Origin: Caulobacter sp. 602-2
GTDB taxonomy: Bacteria; Pseudomonadota; Alphaproteobacteria; Caulobacterales; Caulobacteraceae
Assembly (NCBI RefSeq): GCF_011043625.1
Contig: NZ_JAAKGT010000001.1
Location: 62,001 to 126,000, forward strand
Direction: 5' to 3'
DNA length: 64,000 bases
The translations under genes and the position numbers were made by a program. Below, piece after piece: positions 8,228 through 17,872 of the stretch (positions are counted from its first letter, which is position 1; each line of letters begins with the position of its first letter). Under the pieces are notes generated by a model that saw only the letters and a list, made by a program, of their open reading frames with translations, did no database searches and was not told where the DNA came from.

Positions 8228-9223
8228 TCAGTACTTGAAGGTGACGATCCGGCGGATCATCAGCTGGCCGATGAGGTAGAGGACCACGACGCCGCCCACG
8301 ACGGGCCAGAACGCCGGGTCCGAGAACTTCGTGGTGTAGAATTCGGGGCGGAACACGCTGACCACGCCGACGCAGAACAGCGGCAGCAGGCTGAGGATCA
8401 GCGCCGACATCCGGCCCTCGCTCGACAGCGCCCGGATCCGCTTGGCCAGCGAGGCGCGGCCGCGGATGACGGCGGCCAGGCCCGACAGGATCTCGGCCAG
8501 GTTGCCGCCGGTCTCGCTCTGGATGGCGATGCTGACGGCGAAGAAGGCCACGTCCGGCGAGCCGGTGCGACGCGACAGGTTGGCCAGGGCGTCGCGGAAC
8601 TCGACGCCATAGGTCGTCTCGTCCAGCACCAGGCCGAACTCGGTGCCGATCGGGTCGGGCATCTCCTGGGTGACCAGGCCCACGGCCGAGATAACCGGAT
8701 GGCCGGCGCGCAGGGCGCGGATCATCACGTCGAGGGCCAGCGGCAGCTGCTCTTCCAGCTTGGCCAGGCGCGCGCCGTGCCGCTGCACGATCCACATCGC
8801 CGTGACGCCCGCGCTGATCACGATCGCGCCGACGGCGGTGACCAGCACCTGCGAGACCGGCGTCTCGACCGGCTGGCCGCGCAGGAACACCAGGGCCAGC
8901 AGCCACAGGCCGGCGGCGATCGCGCCCACGACGCCCAGCACCTGCAGCGGGCCGGCGGTGATCCCCGCCTGGCGCAGGTACAGCGTGGCGCGGCCGTGCA
9001 GGGCGCCATAGGGCGTGCGGTCGATCCAGGTGCCGCGCGGGTCGCGCACCAGGGCCTCGTAGACCTTTTCCTGGCTCATGCCGCCGGCCATCAGGGTCAG
9101 GCGGCGATTGACCCGCTGGGTCTGCTCGCGGGCCGAGAGCAGCAGGCCGAAGATGGTCTGGCCAGCCAGCACCGCGGCCACGAAGGCCAGCACCAGCGCC
9201 ATCGGAAAGAACAGTCCCTGCAT
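8228..9223 (-). CDS. tadB: TadB inner-membrane platform protein (GspF family)
   Basis: 331 aa with an N-terminal membrane segment, a pair near residues 85-125, the T2SSF domain (PLALDVMIRALRAGHPV; SETGGNLAEILSGLA) and C-terminal membrane segments (ALILSLLPLFCVGVVSVF; VVGGVVVLYLIGQLM). Partner of TadC. It starts four bases after the cpaF stop, so the two are tightly coupled. Confidence 0.92.
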   Translation of the reverse strand: MQGLFFPMALVLAFVAAVLAGQTIFGLLLSAREQTQRVNRRLTLMAGGMSQEKVYEALVRDPRGTWIDRTPYGALHGRATLYLRQAGITAGPLQVLGVVGAIAAGLWLLALVFLRGQPVETPVSQVLVTAVGAIVISAGVTAMWIVQRHGARLAKLEEQLPLALDVMIRALRAGHPVISAVGLVTQEMPDPIGTEFGLVLDETTYGVEFRDALANLSRRTGSPDVAFFAVSIAIQSETGGNLAEILSGLAAVIRGRASLAKRIRALSSEGRMSALILSLLPLFCVGVVSVFRPEFYTTKFSDPAFWPVVGGVVVLYLIGQLMIRRIVTFKY

Positions 9224-9227
9224 GGTG

Positions 9228-10574
<1,347 letters not shown>

Positions 10575-10576
10575 GG

Positions 10577-11791
10577 CTACCTCCCGACCTGGGCGAGGGC
10601 GACGGGCTGGGCCGGAACCAGGGTGTCGGCCAGGCGCGCGATCGCCGCCTCCAGCTTGCTGCCCCGGCGCACGGCGCTCAGCGCCACGCCCTGGTTGATG
10701 GCTTGCTGCATCAGCTTGCGGTCCTCGGGCGCCACCAGGTCGAAGGGGCGGCCGATGGCCTGCTCGGCGGCCTTCAGCGACAGGCCGCTGGCGCTGTCGG
10801 GCTCGACCTGGTTGCAGACCAGCGTCACCGGCACGTCGTCCAGACGCTGGGCCGACAGCATGTGCAGCTGCCGGCGGGCCAGATGCACGTGCGGCACCGA
10901 CAGGTGGGTCACCAGCACGATCCTCTGCGACTGGCGCAGCAGGCGGTTGGTCCAGGCGGTCCACACGGTGGGCAGGTCGACGAGGGTGGTCTCGAAGTCA
11001 CGGCGCAGGGCGGCCATCAGGCCGTCGACCAGCGTCGGGCTCAGCGCCTCGACCGGCATCATTTCCTGCGGCGCGCCCAGCACCGCCACGCCGCTGCGGT
11101 GGCAGGGCAGGGAGGTGGCGAAGGGCATTTCCTCGACCGCGCCGCCGGCGGCCAGCACCTGGCCCACCGTCACCGCGTCGCCGACGTCGAGATAGAGCGC
11201 CGCCGCACCCATCTGCACGTCCAGGTCGGCCAGGCAGACGCCGCCGGCGCCCGTGCGCCCGGCCAGCATCACCGCCGTCTGGGCCGCCAGCGAGGTGGCC
11301 CCGACGCCGCCGCCGGCCTTCAGCACGCTGATGATCTCGCCGCTGCGCTTGTGGGCCCGGCCGGTGTCGAGCCGGCAGAAGATCCGCTCCAGGGCGATGG
11401 CCAGGGTGGTGTCGCTGACCGGCGCGGGCAGCACGTCGGCCGCGCCCTGGTGCAGCAGGCGGCGGGTGGCCTCGATGTCGGCGCCGCGCATGGCCACCAG
11501 CACCTCGAACCGTCCGGCGCTGGCCGCGATCCGCGAGGTCATGCGCTCCAGCTCGGCCGGATCCCCGGCGTCGACGCCCACGATCAGCAGGTCGAAGGCG
11601 TGGGCGGCCCGTTCAGGCCAGGCGCAGTCCAGCAGGCGGAAGGTCACCGCCGGGAACATCGCCGACAGCATCGCCACCGGGGGATCGGCGCCGAGGCCCG
11701 CGCCGCACAGCCCCACCCGCCAGGCCGTGGGGCGGCTGGGCTGGGGCGGCGGCGCGACGGTCTTGGGACGGCCGAAGTGGAGCAGGCTCAT
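10577..11791 (-). CDS. cpaE: CpaE/TadZ pilus localisation ATPase (ParA/MinD-like)
   Basis: 404 aa. N-terminal atypical receiver-like domain (residues about 25-140; LLIVGVDAGDP, FEVLVAMRGAD) and a C-terminal MinD-like ATPase with the CpaE-type deviant Walker A KAGGGVGATSLA, in which the usual GKT lysine is replaced (known for CpaE), plus LADLDVQMGAA. In Caulobacter CpaE places the pilus secretin at the pole. The ATG at 11791 overlaps the upstream tadE-like stop by four bases (ATGA). Confidence 0.92.
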   Translation of the reverse strand: MSLLHFGRPKTVAPPPQPSRPTAWRVGLCGAGLGADPPVAMLSAMFPAVTFRLLDCAWPERAAHAFDLLIVGVDAGDPAELERMTSRIAASAGRFEVLVAMRGADIEATRRLLHQGAADVLPAPVSDTTLAIALERIFCRLDTGRAHKRSGEIISVLKAGGGVGATSLAAQTAVMLAGRTGAGGVCLADLDVQMGAAALYLDVGDAVTVGQVLAAGGAVEEMPFATSLPCHRSGVAVLGAPQEMMPVEALSPTLVDGLMAALRRDFETTLVDLPTVWTAWTNRLLRQSQRIVLVTHLSVPHVHLARRQLHMLSAQRLDDVPVTLVCNQVEPDSASGLSLKAAEQAIGRPFDLVAPEDRKLMQQAINQGVALSAVRRGSKLEAAIARLADTLVPAQPVALAQVGR

Positions 11792-12381
11792 GACAGGCTC
11801 TCTCCGCTGAGTGTCGACGTCATGGTCGGCAGGTTGAAGGGGGCGACGCCGAAGATCTGCAGCGCCACGCTCGTGAAGGTGAGGTTGGCGACGCTGACGC
11901 TGACCAGCGGCTCCATGTCGGGGGCGTAGGGGTTGCCCACCTTGCCGATGCCGACATGGCGATAGGTGATGGTCACGTCGGCTGCGGTGATGTCGGGCTG
12001 GTAGGCCTGCATCTTGTTCAGCACGGCGGTGAAGGTGGTGTTGTCGAAGCCCGGCGAGCCGCCGCTGCCTTGCGTCTGGGTGCAGGTCGTGTTCGAGCCC
12101 GTGCAGCTGAAGGCCATGTCGGGCACGGTGCCGCCGCCGCCATAGGTGGCCGTGCCGTCGTAGGTCGCCATGTAGGTCGAGACGATCGGGCTGACGACGG
12201 CCAGGCGCGCGCCCTCGCGGGTGGCGGTCTTGGCGGTGTTGATGGTCCAGCCCAGCCGGCCCATGTCGATCACCGCCAGCAGCATGACAATGAAGGCGAA
12301 GCACACCAGGCCGAACTCGGTCGCCGTGGCGGCGCTTTCGTCGCGGGCGAACCGCGAGGCTATGGTCGGAAGACGGGTCAT
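11788..12381 (-). CDS. TadE/TadF-like pseudopilin 2
   Basis: 197 aa. N-terminal cytoplasmic stretch with the tad pseudopilin pattern SAATATEFGLVCFAFIVMLLAVIDMGRLG (membrane segment about residues 20-40; the Glu of TEFG is the conserved +5-like residue), then a large periplasmic domain with a CTGSNTTC cysteine pair. Overlaps both neighbours by four bases (ATGA), so it is strictly coupled. Minor pseudopilins of this type are processed by the prepilin peptidase. Confidence 0.85.
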   Translation of the reverse strand: MTRLPTIASRFARDESAATATEFGLVCFAFIVMLLAVIDMGRLGWTINTAKTATREGARLAVVSPIVSTYMATYDGTATYGGGGTVPDMAFSCTGSNTTCTQTQGSGGSPGFDNTTFTAVLNKMQAYQPDITAADVTITYRHVGIGKVGNPYAPDMEPLVSVSVANLTFTSVALQIFGVAPFNLPTMTSTLSGESLS

Positions 12382-12878
12382 TCTGTCCACGCCTGCTGCG
12401 AGCTGACCGTGAACGAGGTGAGGGTGATGCCGGTCAGCGGACCGAAGGATTCGATGTAGGGCGGGGTCGCGGCGACCTGCACCCGGGGCACGCCGGTCAT
12501 GCCGTCGTAGCGACCCGAATAGGTTCCGCCTGCGTTGCTGACGCAGGTGACGGTGACCGTCACCGTGGCGTTGCTGGTCCAGGTGGCGATCAAGGGCGCG
12601 CCAGAGCCGTCCTTGGTGCCGGTGCGGGTCAGATTCTGGATGTTGGCGACGTCGCCGGCGTTGGTCAGGCCCGCGCAGGTCATCGGCAGGCGGGCGGCGT
12701 AGCGGGCCGCGTCGCGCACCGACGAGACGGCGATGTGGTAGTTCCAGAACAGCCGTCCCGCGCCGACGAAGGCGAAGCACAGCAGCACCATGAACGGCAG
12801 CACCAGGGCGAATTCGACCGCCGCCGAGCCCTCGCGCCCGGCCATCAGCCGTCCTGCGAAGGAGGGGCGCTTAGTCAT
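12378..12878 (-). CDS. tadE: TadE-like pseudopilin 1
   Basis: 166 aa from ATG 12878 (MTKRPSF). Pattern REGSAAVEFALVLPFMVLLCFAF gives the conserved GxAxVEF motif and single membrane helix (about residues 18-38), then a periplasmic domain with two separated cysteines (MTCAG, VTCVS). Starts inside the end of tadG (8-base overlap) and ends overlapping the next pseudopilin. A longer frame to 12953 runs into tadG and is not used. Confidence 0.85.
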   Translation of the reverse strand: MTKRPSFAGRLMAGREGSAAVEFALVLPFMVLLCFAFVGAGRLFWNYHIAVSSVRDAARYAARLPMTCAGLTNAGDVANIQNLTRTGTKDGSGAPLIATWTSNATVTVTVTCVSNAGGTYSGRYDGMTGVPRVQVAATPPYIESFGPLTGITLTSFTVSSQQAWTE

Positions 12879-14355
12879 AGAGCCGCACCGAGTAGAGCAT
12901 CGTCTCCGCGCCGACCGCCGAGGTGTCGGTGGTCGAGCCGATGACCTCGCCATAGATCGAGTTGCTGACGGCCGGGCCGATCAGGAACAGGTCGACATAG
13001 GCGATGACGTTGACGGTGGAGCTGCCGTGGACGTTGTCGGCGTTGCAGTTGACGATCACGGCCGAGATGGTGCGTCGGTCGGGCGTGGCCTGGCCGCCGT
13101 TCTTGTTGCACTGGGGCGCGGCGTAGTCGTGCGAGCCGCTGTTGGCGGTCTGGCCGTCGGAGAAGGCGCCCGCCGGGGTCGAGATCGACCCGCTCAGCAT
13201 CGCCAGTTCCCACTTGTAGACCTGATAGCGGCTCGGGCTGGTGGCCCCGGCGACCGGCGTCGGCCCATAGGCGGCCCAGCCCGTGCCCGTCGATCCCGCC
13301 GGAACCTGCGGGATGTAGGTGGTCGGGTTGATGCCCGAATGGTTGGTGGCGAAGTACTGCGCGACGTTCCACACGCCGCTGCCAACCGTTCCGGTCTGGT
13401 TGCAGTCGCGCGGCAGGCCCATGCCGCCGGCGACCGCCGCGCTGCTCGAGCAGCTGTTGCTGGGAACCGAGACCGTGGGGCTGCAGGCGCTGTTGCCGGC
13501 GTTGGTCTTGGCGCCGACCAGCGTGTTCATCGCCGGGCGGAACAGCGGGTCGCTCTTCAGGCCGCTGGCCGAGGACTTGTAGATGTCGAAGCGGACGTTG
13601 AAGTAGTCATCCGCCGAGGCGATGTTGCCGGTCTGGGTCTGCACCACGGTGCCAAAGCACTCGGTCAGCGGCGGATAGCGGCCCATGGCGTTCTTGACGT
13701 CCGCCGCGCCGGAGCCGACCGACAGGAAGCCGAAGTTCCCGGGACCCCAGGCCCCGTTGCCGCCGGGCGGCGGGGTCAGGACGAAGTTCTTGCCGATGTA
13801 GTTGTCGCCGTCGAACACCAGGCTGGTCGCCTCGTTCGGGTTGCAGATCATCAGCGGCGGCACCTTGCAGATCGCCGTGCCGTAGCCGGCCACTGCGCGG
13901 GCCGTGGCGTTGAATCCCGCCGCGCCGGTCAGGGCGCCGAACACCAGGCCGCGGGGGCGCGGCGTCAGGTTGATGCGGATGAACTTGGCCGTGGCGTCGG
14001 TGGTGGCGGTGACGTCCGGGTCGCGGCTGGACAGGAAGATGATGTCGCTGGCCGCGACGGCCACGTTGCTCTCGAAGGTGTCGCCCAGGGCCTGGCGGTT
14101 GCTGACCAGGCTGCCCATGGCCGCCGTCTGGGCCCGTCCCATCGCGCCGCTCGTGCCGTCCAGCTGGCTGGCGCCGGCCAGGGCGGCGGCGTCCACCGCG
14201 TTCTCCAGCTCGGCCCTAAGGGCCAGGGCCCGGCTGACGTCGAAGGCCAGGCCCCCGATGGCGACCAGTCCGATCAGGGCCACCCCGGTGAGGGTGGCCA
14301 CCGTGCCGGAACGGTCCTGGACGAAGCGATGAAGAAGGCGGGGCGCGCGCGACAT
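12871..14355 (-). CDS. tadG: TadG pilus assembly protein
   Basis: 494 aa. N-terminal single membrane helix with the TadE/F/G pattern (RSGTVATLTGVALIGLVAIGG, DVSRALALRAELENAVDAAALAG), followed by a long periplasmic part with many cysteines (residues about 165-420). The N-terminal Flp-pilus-assembly TadG-like domain is clear; no complete von Willebrand MIDAS motif is obvious. Anchors or caps the pilus in tad systems. It follows the small lipoprotein gene by two bases. Confidence 0.88.
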   Translation of the reverse strand: MSRAPRLLHRFVQDRSGTVATLTGVALIGLVAIGGLAFDVSRALALRAELENAVDAAALAGASQLDGTSGAMGRAQTAAMGSLVSNRQALGDTFESNVAVAASDIIFLSSRDPDVTATTDATAKFIRINLTPRPRGLVFGALTGAAGFNATARAVAGYGTAICKVPPLMICNPNEATSLVFDGDNYIGKNFVLTPPPGGNGAWGPGNFGFLSVGSGAADVKNAMGRYPPLTECFGTVVQTQTGNIASADDYFNVRFDIYKSSASGLKSDPLFRPAMNTLVGAKTNAGNSACSPTVSVPSNSCSSSAAVAGGMGLPRDCNQTGTVGSGVWNVAQYFATNHSGINPTTYIPQVPAGSTGTGWAAYGPTPVAGATSPSRYQVYKWELAMLSGSISTPAGAFSDGQTANSGSHDYAAPQCNKNGGQATPDRRTISAVIVNCNADNVHGSSTVNVIAYVDLFLIGPAVSNSIYGEVIGSTTDTSAVGAETMLYSVRLYD

Positions 14356-14357
14356 GG

Positions 14358-14675
14358 TCAGTTGGCCGGAGACTTGGCCGCTCCCTTGTTGTCGATGCTG
14401 GAGGTGCTGGCCTGGACGGGCTGGATCACCTGGTTCTTGCCGTAGCGGGTGGCCGCCAGGGCGGCTCGGACGCCGTCGCCGCCGGGTTGCAGCACGCCCT
14501 CGTAGCGGGCGTCCGGGTCGGCCTTCTGGGCGGCCAGGTTGGTCCGCACCGCCATGCCGAAGTCGGGCGACAGGTCCTTGCGGGCGTCGGTGCAGCCGGC
14601 GAGGGCGGCCCCGGACGCGGCGAGCGCCGCGGCGGCCAGCAGGATCCTATTGAAGGACATGGCCTTGAGGCGCAT
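14358..14675 (-). CDS. Short lipoprotein at the cpaD position
   Basis: 105 aa lipoprotein: signal peptide with lipobox ALAGC, then DARKDLSPDFGMAVRTNLAAQKADPDARYEG. GGGAGGGG precedes ATG 14675; another ATG at 14660 is possible. It starts inside the cpaC end (29-base overlap) and precedes tadG, exactly where cpaD lies in other tad loci, but it is about half the length of Caulobacter CpaD (roughly 220 residues, from memory). The DFGMAVRTN segment resembles the C-terminal part of CpaD-type proteins, so it may be a reduced CpaD or an unrelated lipoprotein. Confidence 0.65.
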   Translation of the reverse strand: MRLKAMSFNRILLAAAALAASGAALAGCTDARKDLSPDFGMAVRTNLAAQKADPDARYEGVLQPGGDGVRAALAATRYGKNQVIQPVQASTSSIDNKGAAKSPAN

Positions 14676-16032
14676 CGGCCCCTCCCTTGACTGGTTGCGT
14701 GCTCGACTGGGTCTTGCCCAGCAGGAACAGTTCGGTGTCGGACGGCGGCACGAAGTTGTCGGCCGGCGTCGCCTGCCGGGCCCGGGTGGGCCGGACGAGG
14801 TGCGGGGTGACCAGGATCACCAGTTCGGTCTGGTTGCGCTGGTAGCTGGTCGAGCGGAACAGCGAGCCCAGGATCGGCAGGTCGCCCAGCATCGGGAACT
14901 GGCGGATCTGGTCCTGGTAGTCGTCGCGGATCAGGCCCGCGATCGTGAAGGACTCGCCGTCGCGCAGCTCGACCGTGGTCTTGGCCCGCCGCACCTTGAT
15001 GCCGGGGATCCGCAGCCCGTTGCTGACGAACGAGGCGTTGGGATCGATGCTCGAGACCTCGGGATTGACCACCAGGTTCACCATGCCGTCCTGCAGGACG
15101 GTGGGGGTGAAGGCCAGGCCGATGCCGAACTGCTTGAACTCGACCGTGATCGTCGTCTGGCCGCCGCTCTGGTTCTGGGCCACGGGGACGGGGAACTCGC
15201 CGCCGGCCAGGAAGTTGGCGGTGTCGCCCGACATGGCCGTCAGGTTCGGCTCGGCCAGGGTCTTGACCAGGCCCTTGGTCTCCAGCGCGTCGAACAGCAC
15301 GTCCAGGTCGACGTCGCCGGCCCGCAGCGGGAACTTCAGGAGGCCGAAGGTGTCGGTCAGCGTCGTGGCCACGCCGGTGTCGCCAGTGCCGATGACGAAG
15401 TTGTGGTAGTTCGGCGAGGCCGGGTTGGCGGTGTTCATGTTCAGCCGCAGGGCCTTGGCCGTGGCGCGCTCCATCTCGACGATGCGCACCGAGAGGGTGA
15501 CCTGCTGGCTGCCCTGGACCGACAGCATGTTGACCACCTGGCCCGGCGCGTAGCTCTCGGCCAGGGCCGCGGCGCGGCCGGCGACGGCGCCGCTGCTGGC
15601 GGTGCCGGTCAGCACGATCGACTGGTTGCCCGAGGCGACCTTCAGGTTCTCCTCGTTGGGCAGGGCGTCGCGCATCCGCTGGCGCAGGGTCTCGACGTCG
15701 GCGCCGACCACCACGTTGGCGGCGGCCACGAGCCGGCGGCCGGGGCCGTAGGCGGTCAGCGTGGTGCCGCCCAGCTTCTTGCCGACGACATAGACCGACC
15801 GCGAGGTCAGGGGCAGCACGTCGGCGGTGTCGGGGTTGCCGATCATGATGTCGGTGTAGGGAGCGGGCAGCTCCAGCACCTGGGCCTTGCCGACGGCGAC
15901 GTTGACCTCGACCTTGCGGACGGCGACGTCGGAGAGGGCGGCGGCGGGCTGAGCCAGGGCGGTGGTCGGAGCCGCCGCCAGCAGGGGCAGCAGGCCGGCC
16001 GCCGCGGCCAGCAGCGAGCGTTTCAGGGTCAT
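14647..16032 (-). CDS. cpaC: CpaC/RcpA secretin of the tad pilus
   Basis: 461 aa from ATG 16032, which gives a normal signal peptide (MTLKRSLLAAAAGLL...ALA). Domain order: N-terminal pilus-formation domain (VEVNVAVGKAQVLELPAPYTD region), BON-like segment (QRMRDALPNEENLKVASG), then secretin domain with VSLSVRIVEM-type strand (seen as VTLSVRIVEMERATAKALR) and the C-terminal secretin signature around ELRDGESFTIAGLI and PMLGDLPILGSLFRS. A GTG at 16107 overlapping the cpaB stop (GTGA) would add 25 non-hydrophobic residues and is a real alternative because it would couple cpaC to cpaB. Confidence 0.92.
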   Translation of the reverse strand: MTLKRSLLAAAAGLLPLLAAAPTTALAQPAAALSDVAVRKVEVNVAVGKAQVLELPAPYTDIMIGNPDTADVLPLTSRSVYVVGKKLGGTTLTAYGPGRRLVAAANVVVGADVETLRQRMRDALPNEENLKVASGNQSIVLTGTASSGAVAGRAAALAESYAPGQVVNMLSVQGSQQVTLSVRIVEMERATAKALRLNMNTANPASPNYHNFVIGTGDTGVATTLTDTFGLLKFPLRAGDVDLDVLFDALETKGLVKTLAEPNLTAMSGDTANFLAGGEFPVPVAQNQSGGQTTITVEFKQFGIGLAFTPTVLQDGMVNLVVNPEVSSIDPNASFVSNGLRIPGIKVRRAKTTVELRDGESFTIAGLIRDDYQDQIRQFPMLGDLPILGSLFRSTSYQRNQTELVILVTPHLVRPTRARQATPADNFVPPSDTELFLLGKTQSSTQPVKGGADAPQGHVLQ

Positions 16033-16103
16033 GTGGGCGGGTCCTGCGCCGTGCGCGTCAGCGGCGCGCCGGCGGGAGGGAGGGGGAGTGGTGGCGGCCA
16101 TGG

Positions 16104-16997
16104 TCACAGCCCCACGCGATAGCCGGTCGTCTCGACGCCGCGGGTGACGCGGACCTCGGTCGAAGACGGCGGCATGGACGAGACCGCGGGCCGCGGCGCG
16201 GCCGGACGGCGGGGGGCGACGGCCCGGACCGGCGTCGGAGCCGGCGCGTTGACCTGGGTGGGGCCCATGCCTCGCGACAGGTCGGCCAGCGTCATGGTCC
16301 GGCGGCCCAGCGGCGCCTGGTCGGAGATCTGCCGCAGCGACAGCGACACCGCCCCGACCGCCTGGGCCAGGGTGATGGCCTGGGCCTGGTCGGGCGTCAC
16401 CTCGACGGTGATCGCCTTGACCACCACCGGCTTGTCGGCGCCCTGGTCGTCGGACTGGTCGACGCCGACGACGCGGACGTTCTCGGCCAGCACCTGGGTC
16501 AGGCTGGTGTCGGGCTGGTTGTTGTCCTTGCTGCGGGTCAGCAGCACGTCCACCCGGTCGCCCGGCAGCACGAACCCGCCGACGCCGGCGACGTCGTTGG
16601 CCCGCAGCGACACCGCCCGCATGCCTTCGCCCAGCGAGCTGGCGAGGTTGGAGCGGCCGCCCGAGCCCGACACGCGGTCGGACAGGATCGGCTCGTTGGC
16701 GGCGATGTCCTTCAGCGCGATGCGCGCGCCGCCCGGGCCTGAGGCGGCCTCGGGAATGGAACGGAAGGCGCCGGCCGGCACGGCGTCGGTCGGATAGTGC
16801 GCGACCTTGAGCACGGCGGACTGGAGCTTGAAGCCTCTCGCCAGAGGCTGGGCGGCGACGACGACGGGCGTCGAGCCGGTTTCCTTGACCACCGGGGCGT
16901 CCACGCGCCCGGCGCTCATATAGACCCGTGCGGCGAGCACGGCGCCCAGGCCCAGCACAGCGGCCGCGCCAAGGGATATGACGGTTTTCGTCTGCAT
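16104..16997 (-). CDS. cpaB: CpaB/RcpC pilus assembly protein (SAF domain)
   Basis: 297 aa. N-terminal membrane anchor (KTVISLGAAAVLGLGAVLAARVYM), SAF-type domain residues about 45-110 (VVVAAQPLARGFKLQ; ANEPILSDRVSG), then RcpC domain (GMRAVSLRANDVAGVGGFVLPGD, shortened motif PGDRVDVLLTR). Proline/alanine-rich tail, ending TTGYRVGL. Periplasmic partner of the CpaC secretin. Confidence 0.9.
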   Translation of the reverse strand: MQTKTVISLGAAAVLGLGAVLAARVYMSAGRVDAPVVKETGSTPVVVAAQPLARGFKLQSAVLKVAHYPTDAVPAGAFRSIPEAASGPGGARIALKDIAANEPILSDRVSGSGGRSNLASSLGEGMRAVSLRANDVAGVGGFVLPGDRVDVLLTRSKDNNQPDTSLTQVLAENVRVVGVDQSDDQGADKPVVVKAITVEVTPDQAQAITLAQAVGAVSLSLRQISDQAPLGRRTMTLADLSRGMGPTQVNAPAPTPVRAVAPRRPAAPRPAVSSMPPSSTEVRVTRGVETTGYRVGL

Positions 16998-17095
16998 TGT
17001 TGCAACCCCCTCCCCACGTCAGCGGGGAGCCTGTCCTGGCTCACCACCATGGGTCGGCGACGCGGCTTGCCGCCCCGCGCCGCCGACGACTTGGT

Positions 17096-17278
17096 TCAGC
17101 AGTTGGCGGCCGACGGATTGGCCACGCAGGTGGCGGCGTCCGTGATGGCGACCCCGATGTTGGTGCCCAGCAGCACGGCGGCGACGGCGATCGCGCTGCC
17201 GATGATGGCCAGGATCAGGGCGTATTCGGCCGCGGCCGCGCCGTCTTCTTCGAAGATCAGTTCGCGCAGAGTATTCAT
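17096..17278 (-). CDS. pilA: Flp-type major pilin PilA
   Basis: 60 aa. MNTLRELIFEEDGAAAAEYALILAIIG: leader ends at the Gly of EEDG-AAAAEYA, with the Flp motif Glu-Tyr five to six residues after the cleavage site, and one hydrophobic helix. Two Cys near the C-terminus (ATCVANPSAANC) could make a disulfide. ATG 17278 is preceded by GAGGAGG. Longer frame to 17329 rejected because it lacks a ribosome site and breaks the leader. It heads the tad operon; a CtrA-like box lies about 90-100 bases upstream. Confidence 0.93.
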   Translation of the reverse strand: MNTLRELIFEEDGAAAAEYALILAIIGSAIAVAAVLLGTNIGVAITDAATCVANPSAANC

Positions 17279-17872
17279 GTCGTATCCTCCTCTAAGTGTT
17301 CTCAACCGCGCATCTTTGTTCGCGGACAAAGAAGAGGTTTCCCCCTTCGCCGTGAATTAAGGTCTTAATGATTTGGTAAGTAAATACATCGGTCGGCGTA
17401 ATGCAAAATCGGTACGGCGACTCCGAAGGCATACGTCAAACGCACTATTTTTCAGTATTTGGGGCGCAAACGTCGCGCATCTGGGGAATATACTTTTAGA
17501 TGTGTGTCGGCATATGCCGCTGGCAGGTTGTCGATGCGAGTGTTTCGCTCGGCGAGAGGCGGCCTCGGATCGCCAAAAGATTGTACTACTCAATTTGGGG
17601 GTGCTGTGGCGCAGGCCCCTCGGCCAGGTCGGCAGGACAGTCCGGGCGGCTCGTTGCGCACGTCGCTGCTGCGCTTCAGATTGAAATAATTGATCTTTTC
17701 AGCGTGTTGCCGCTGGGTGGTGCGACAGGATGACGCCCCGGGCGCGCACTGGCTGCACGGCGCCGCGCGCCGATTGACGAGGGGGCGTTCGTCAACCCCG
17801 GAGAGAAACTGCTGGTTTGCGAACTCGAATATCACCATCCAGTCACGGTTTGGCGCCTAGGGGGTTGGGATC
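17279..17872. other. Divergent intergenic region between pilA and the giant adhesin gene
   Basis: 594 bases with no convincing gene. The left third holds the pilA promoter with the CtrA-like box. Near the right end an inverted repeat TTGACGA (17774-17780) / TCGTCAA (17789-17795) lies about 80 bases before the adhesin start and could be an operator or a 5'-UTR hairpin. AT content peaks near 17680-17700 (TTGAAATAATTGATC), a plausible adhesin promoter zone. Confidence 0.6.
17365..17379 (-). promoter_or_regulatory. CtrA-like box upstream of pilA
   Basis: On the pilA strand TTAC-N7-TTAA, seven of eight consensus bases of the cell-cycle regulator CtrA (TTAA-N7-TTAA). A further TTAA lies at 17357-17360. 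In Caulobacter crescentus pilA transcription requires CtrA, so the site fits the biology; binding is not shown. Confidence 0.5.

Noticed and set aside
7257-8906. Extended frame joined to tadD
   Set aside because: Low-complexity shadow of tadC and tadB; lipoprotein signal peptide at 7256 fixes the real start.
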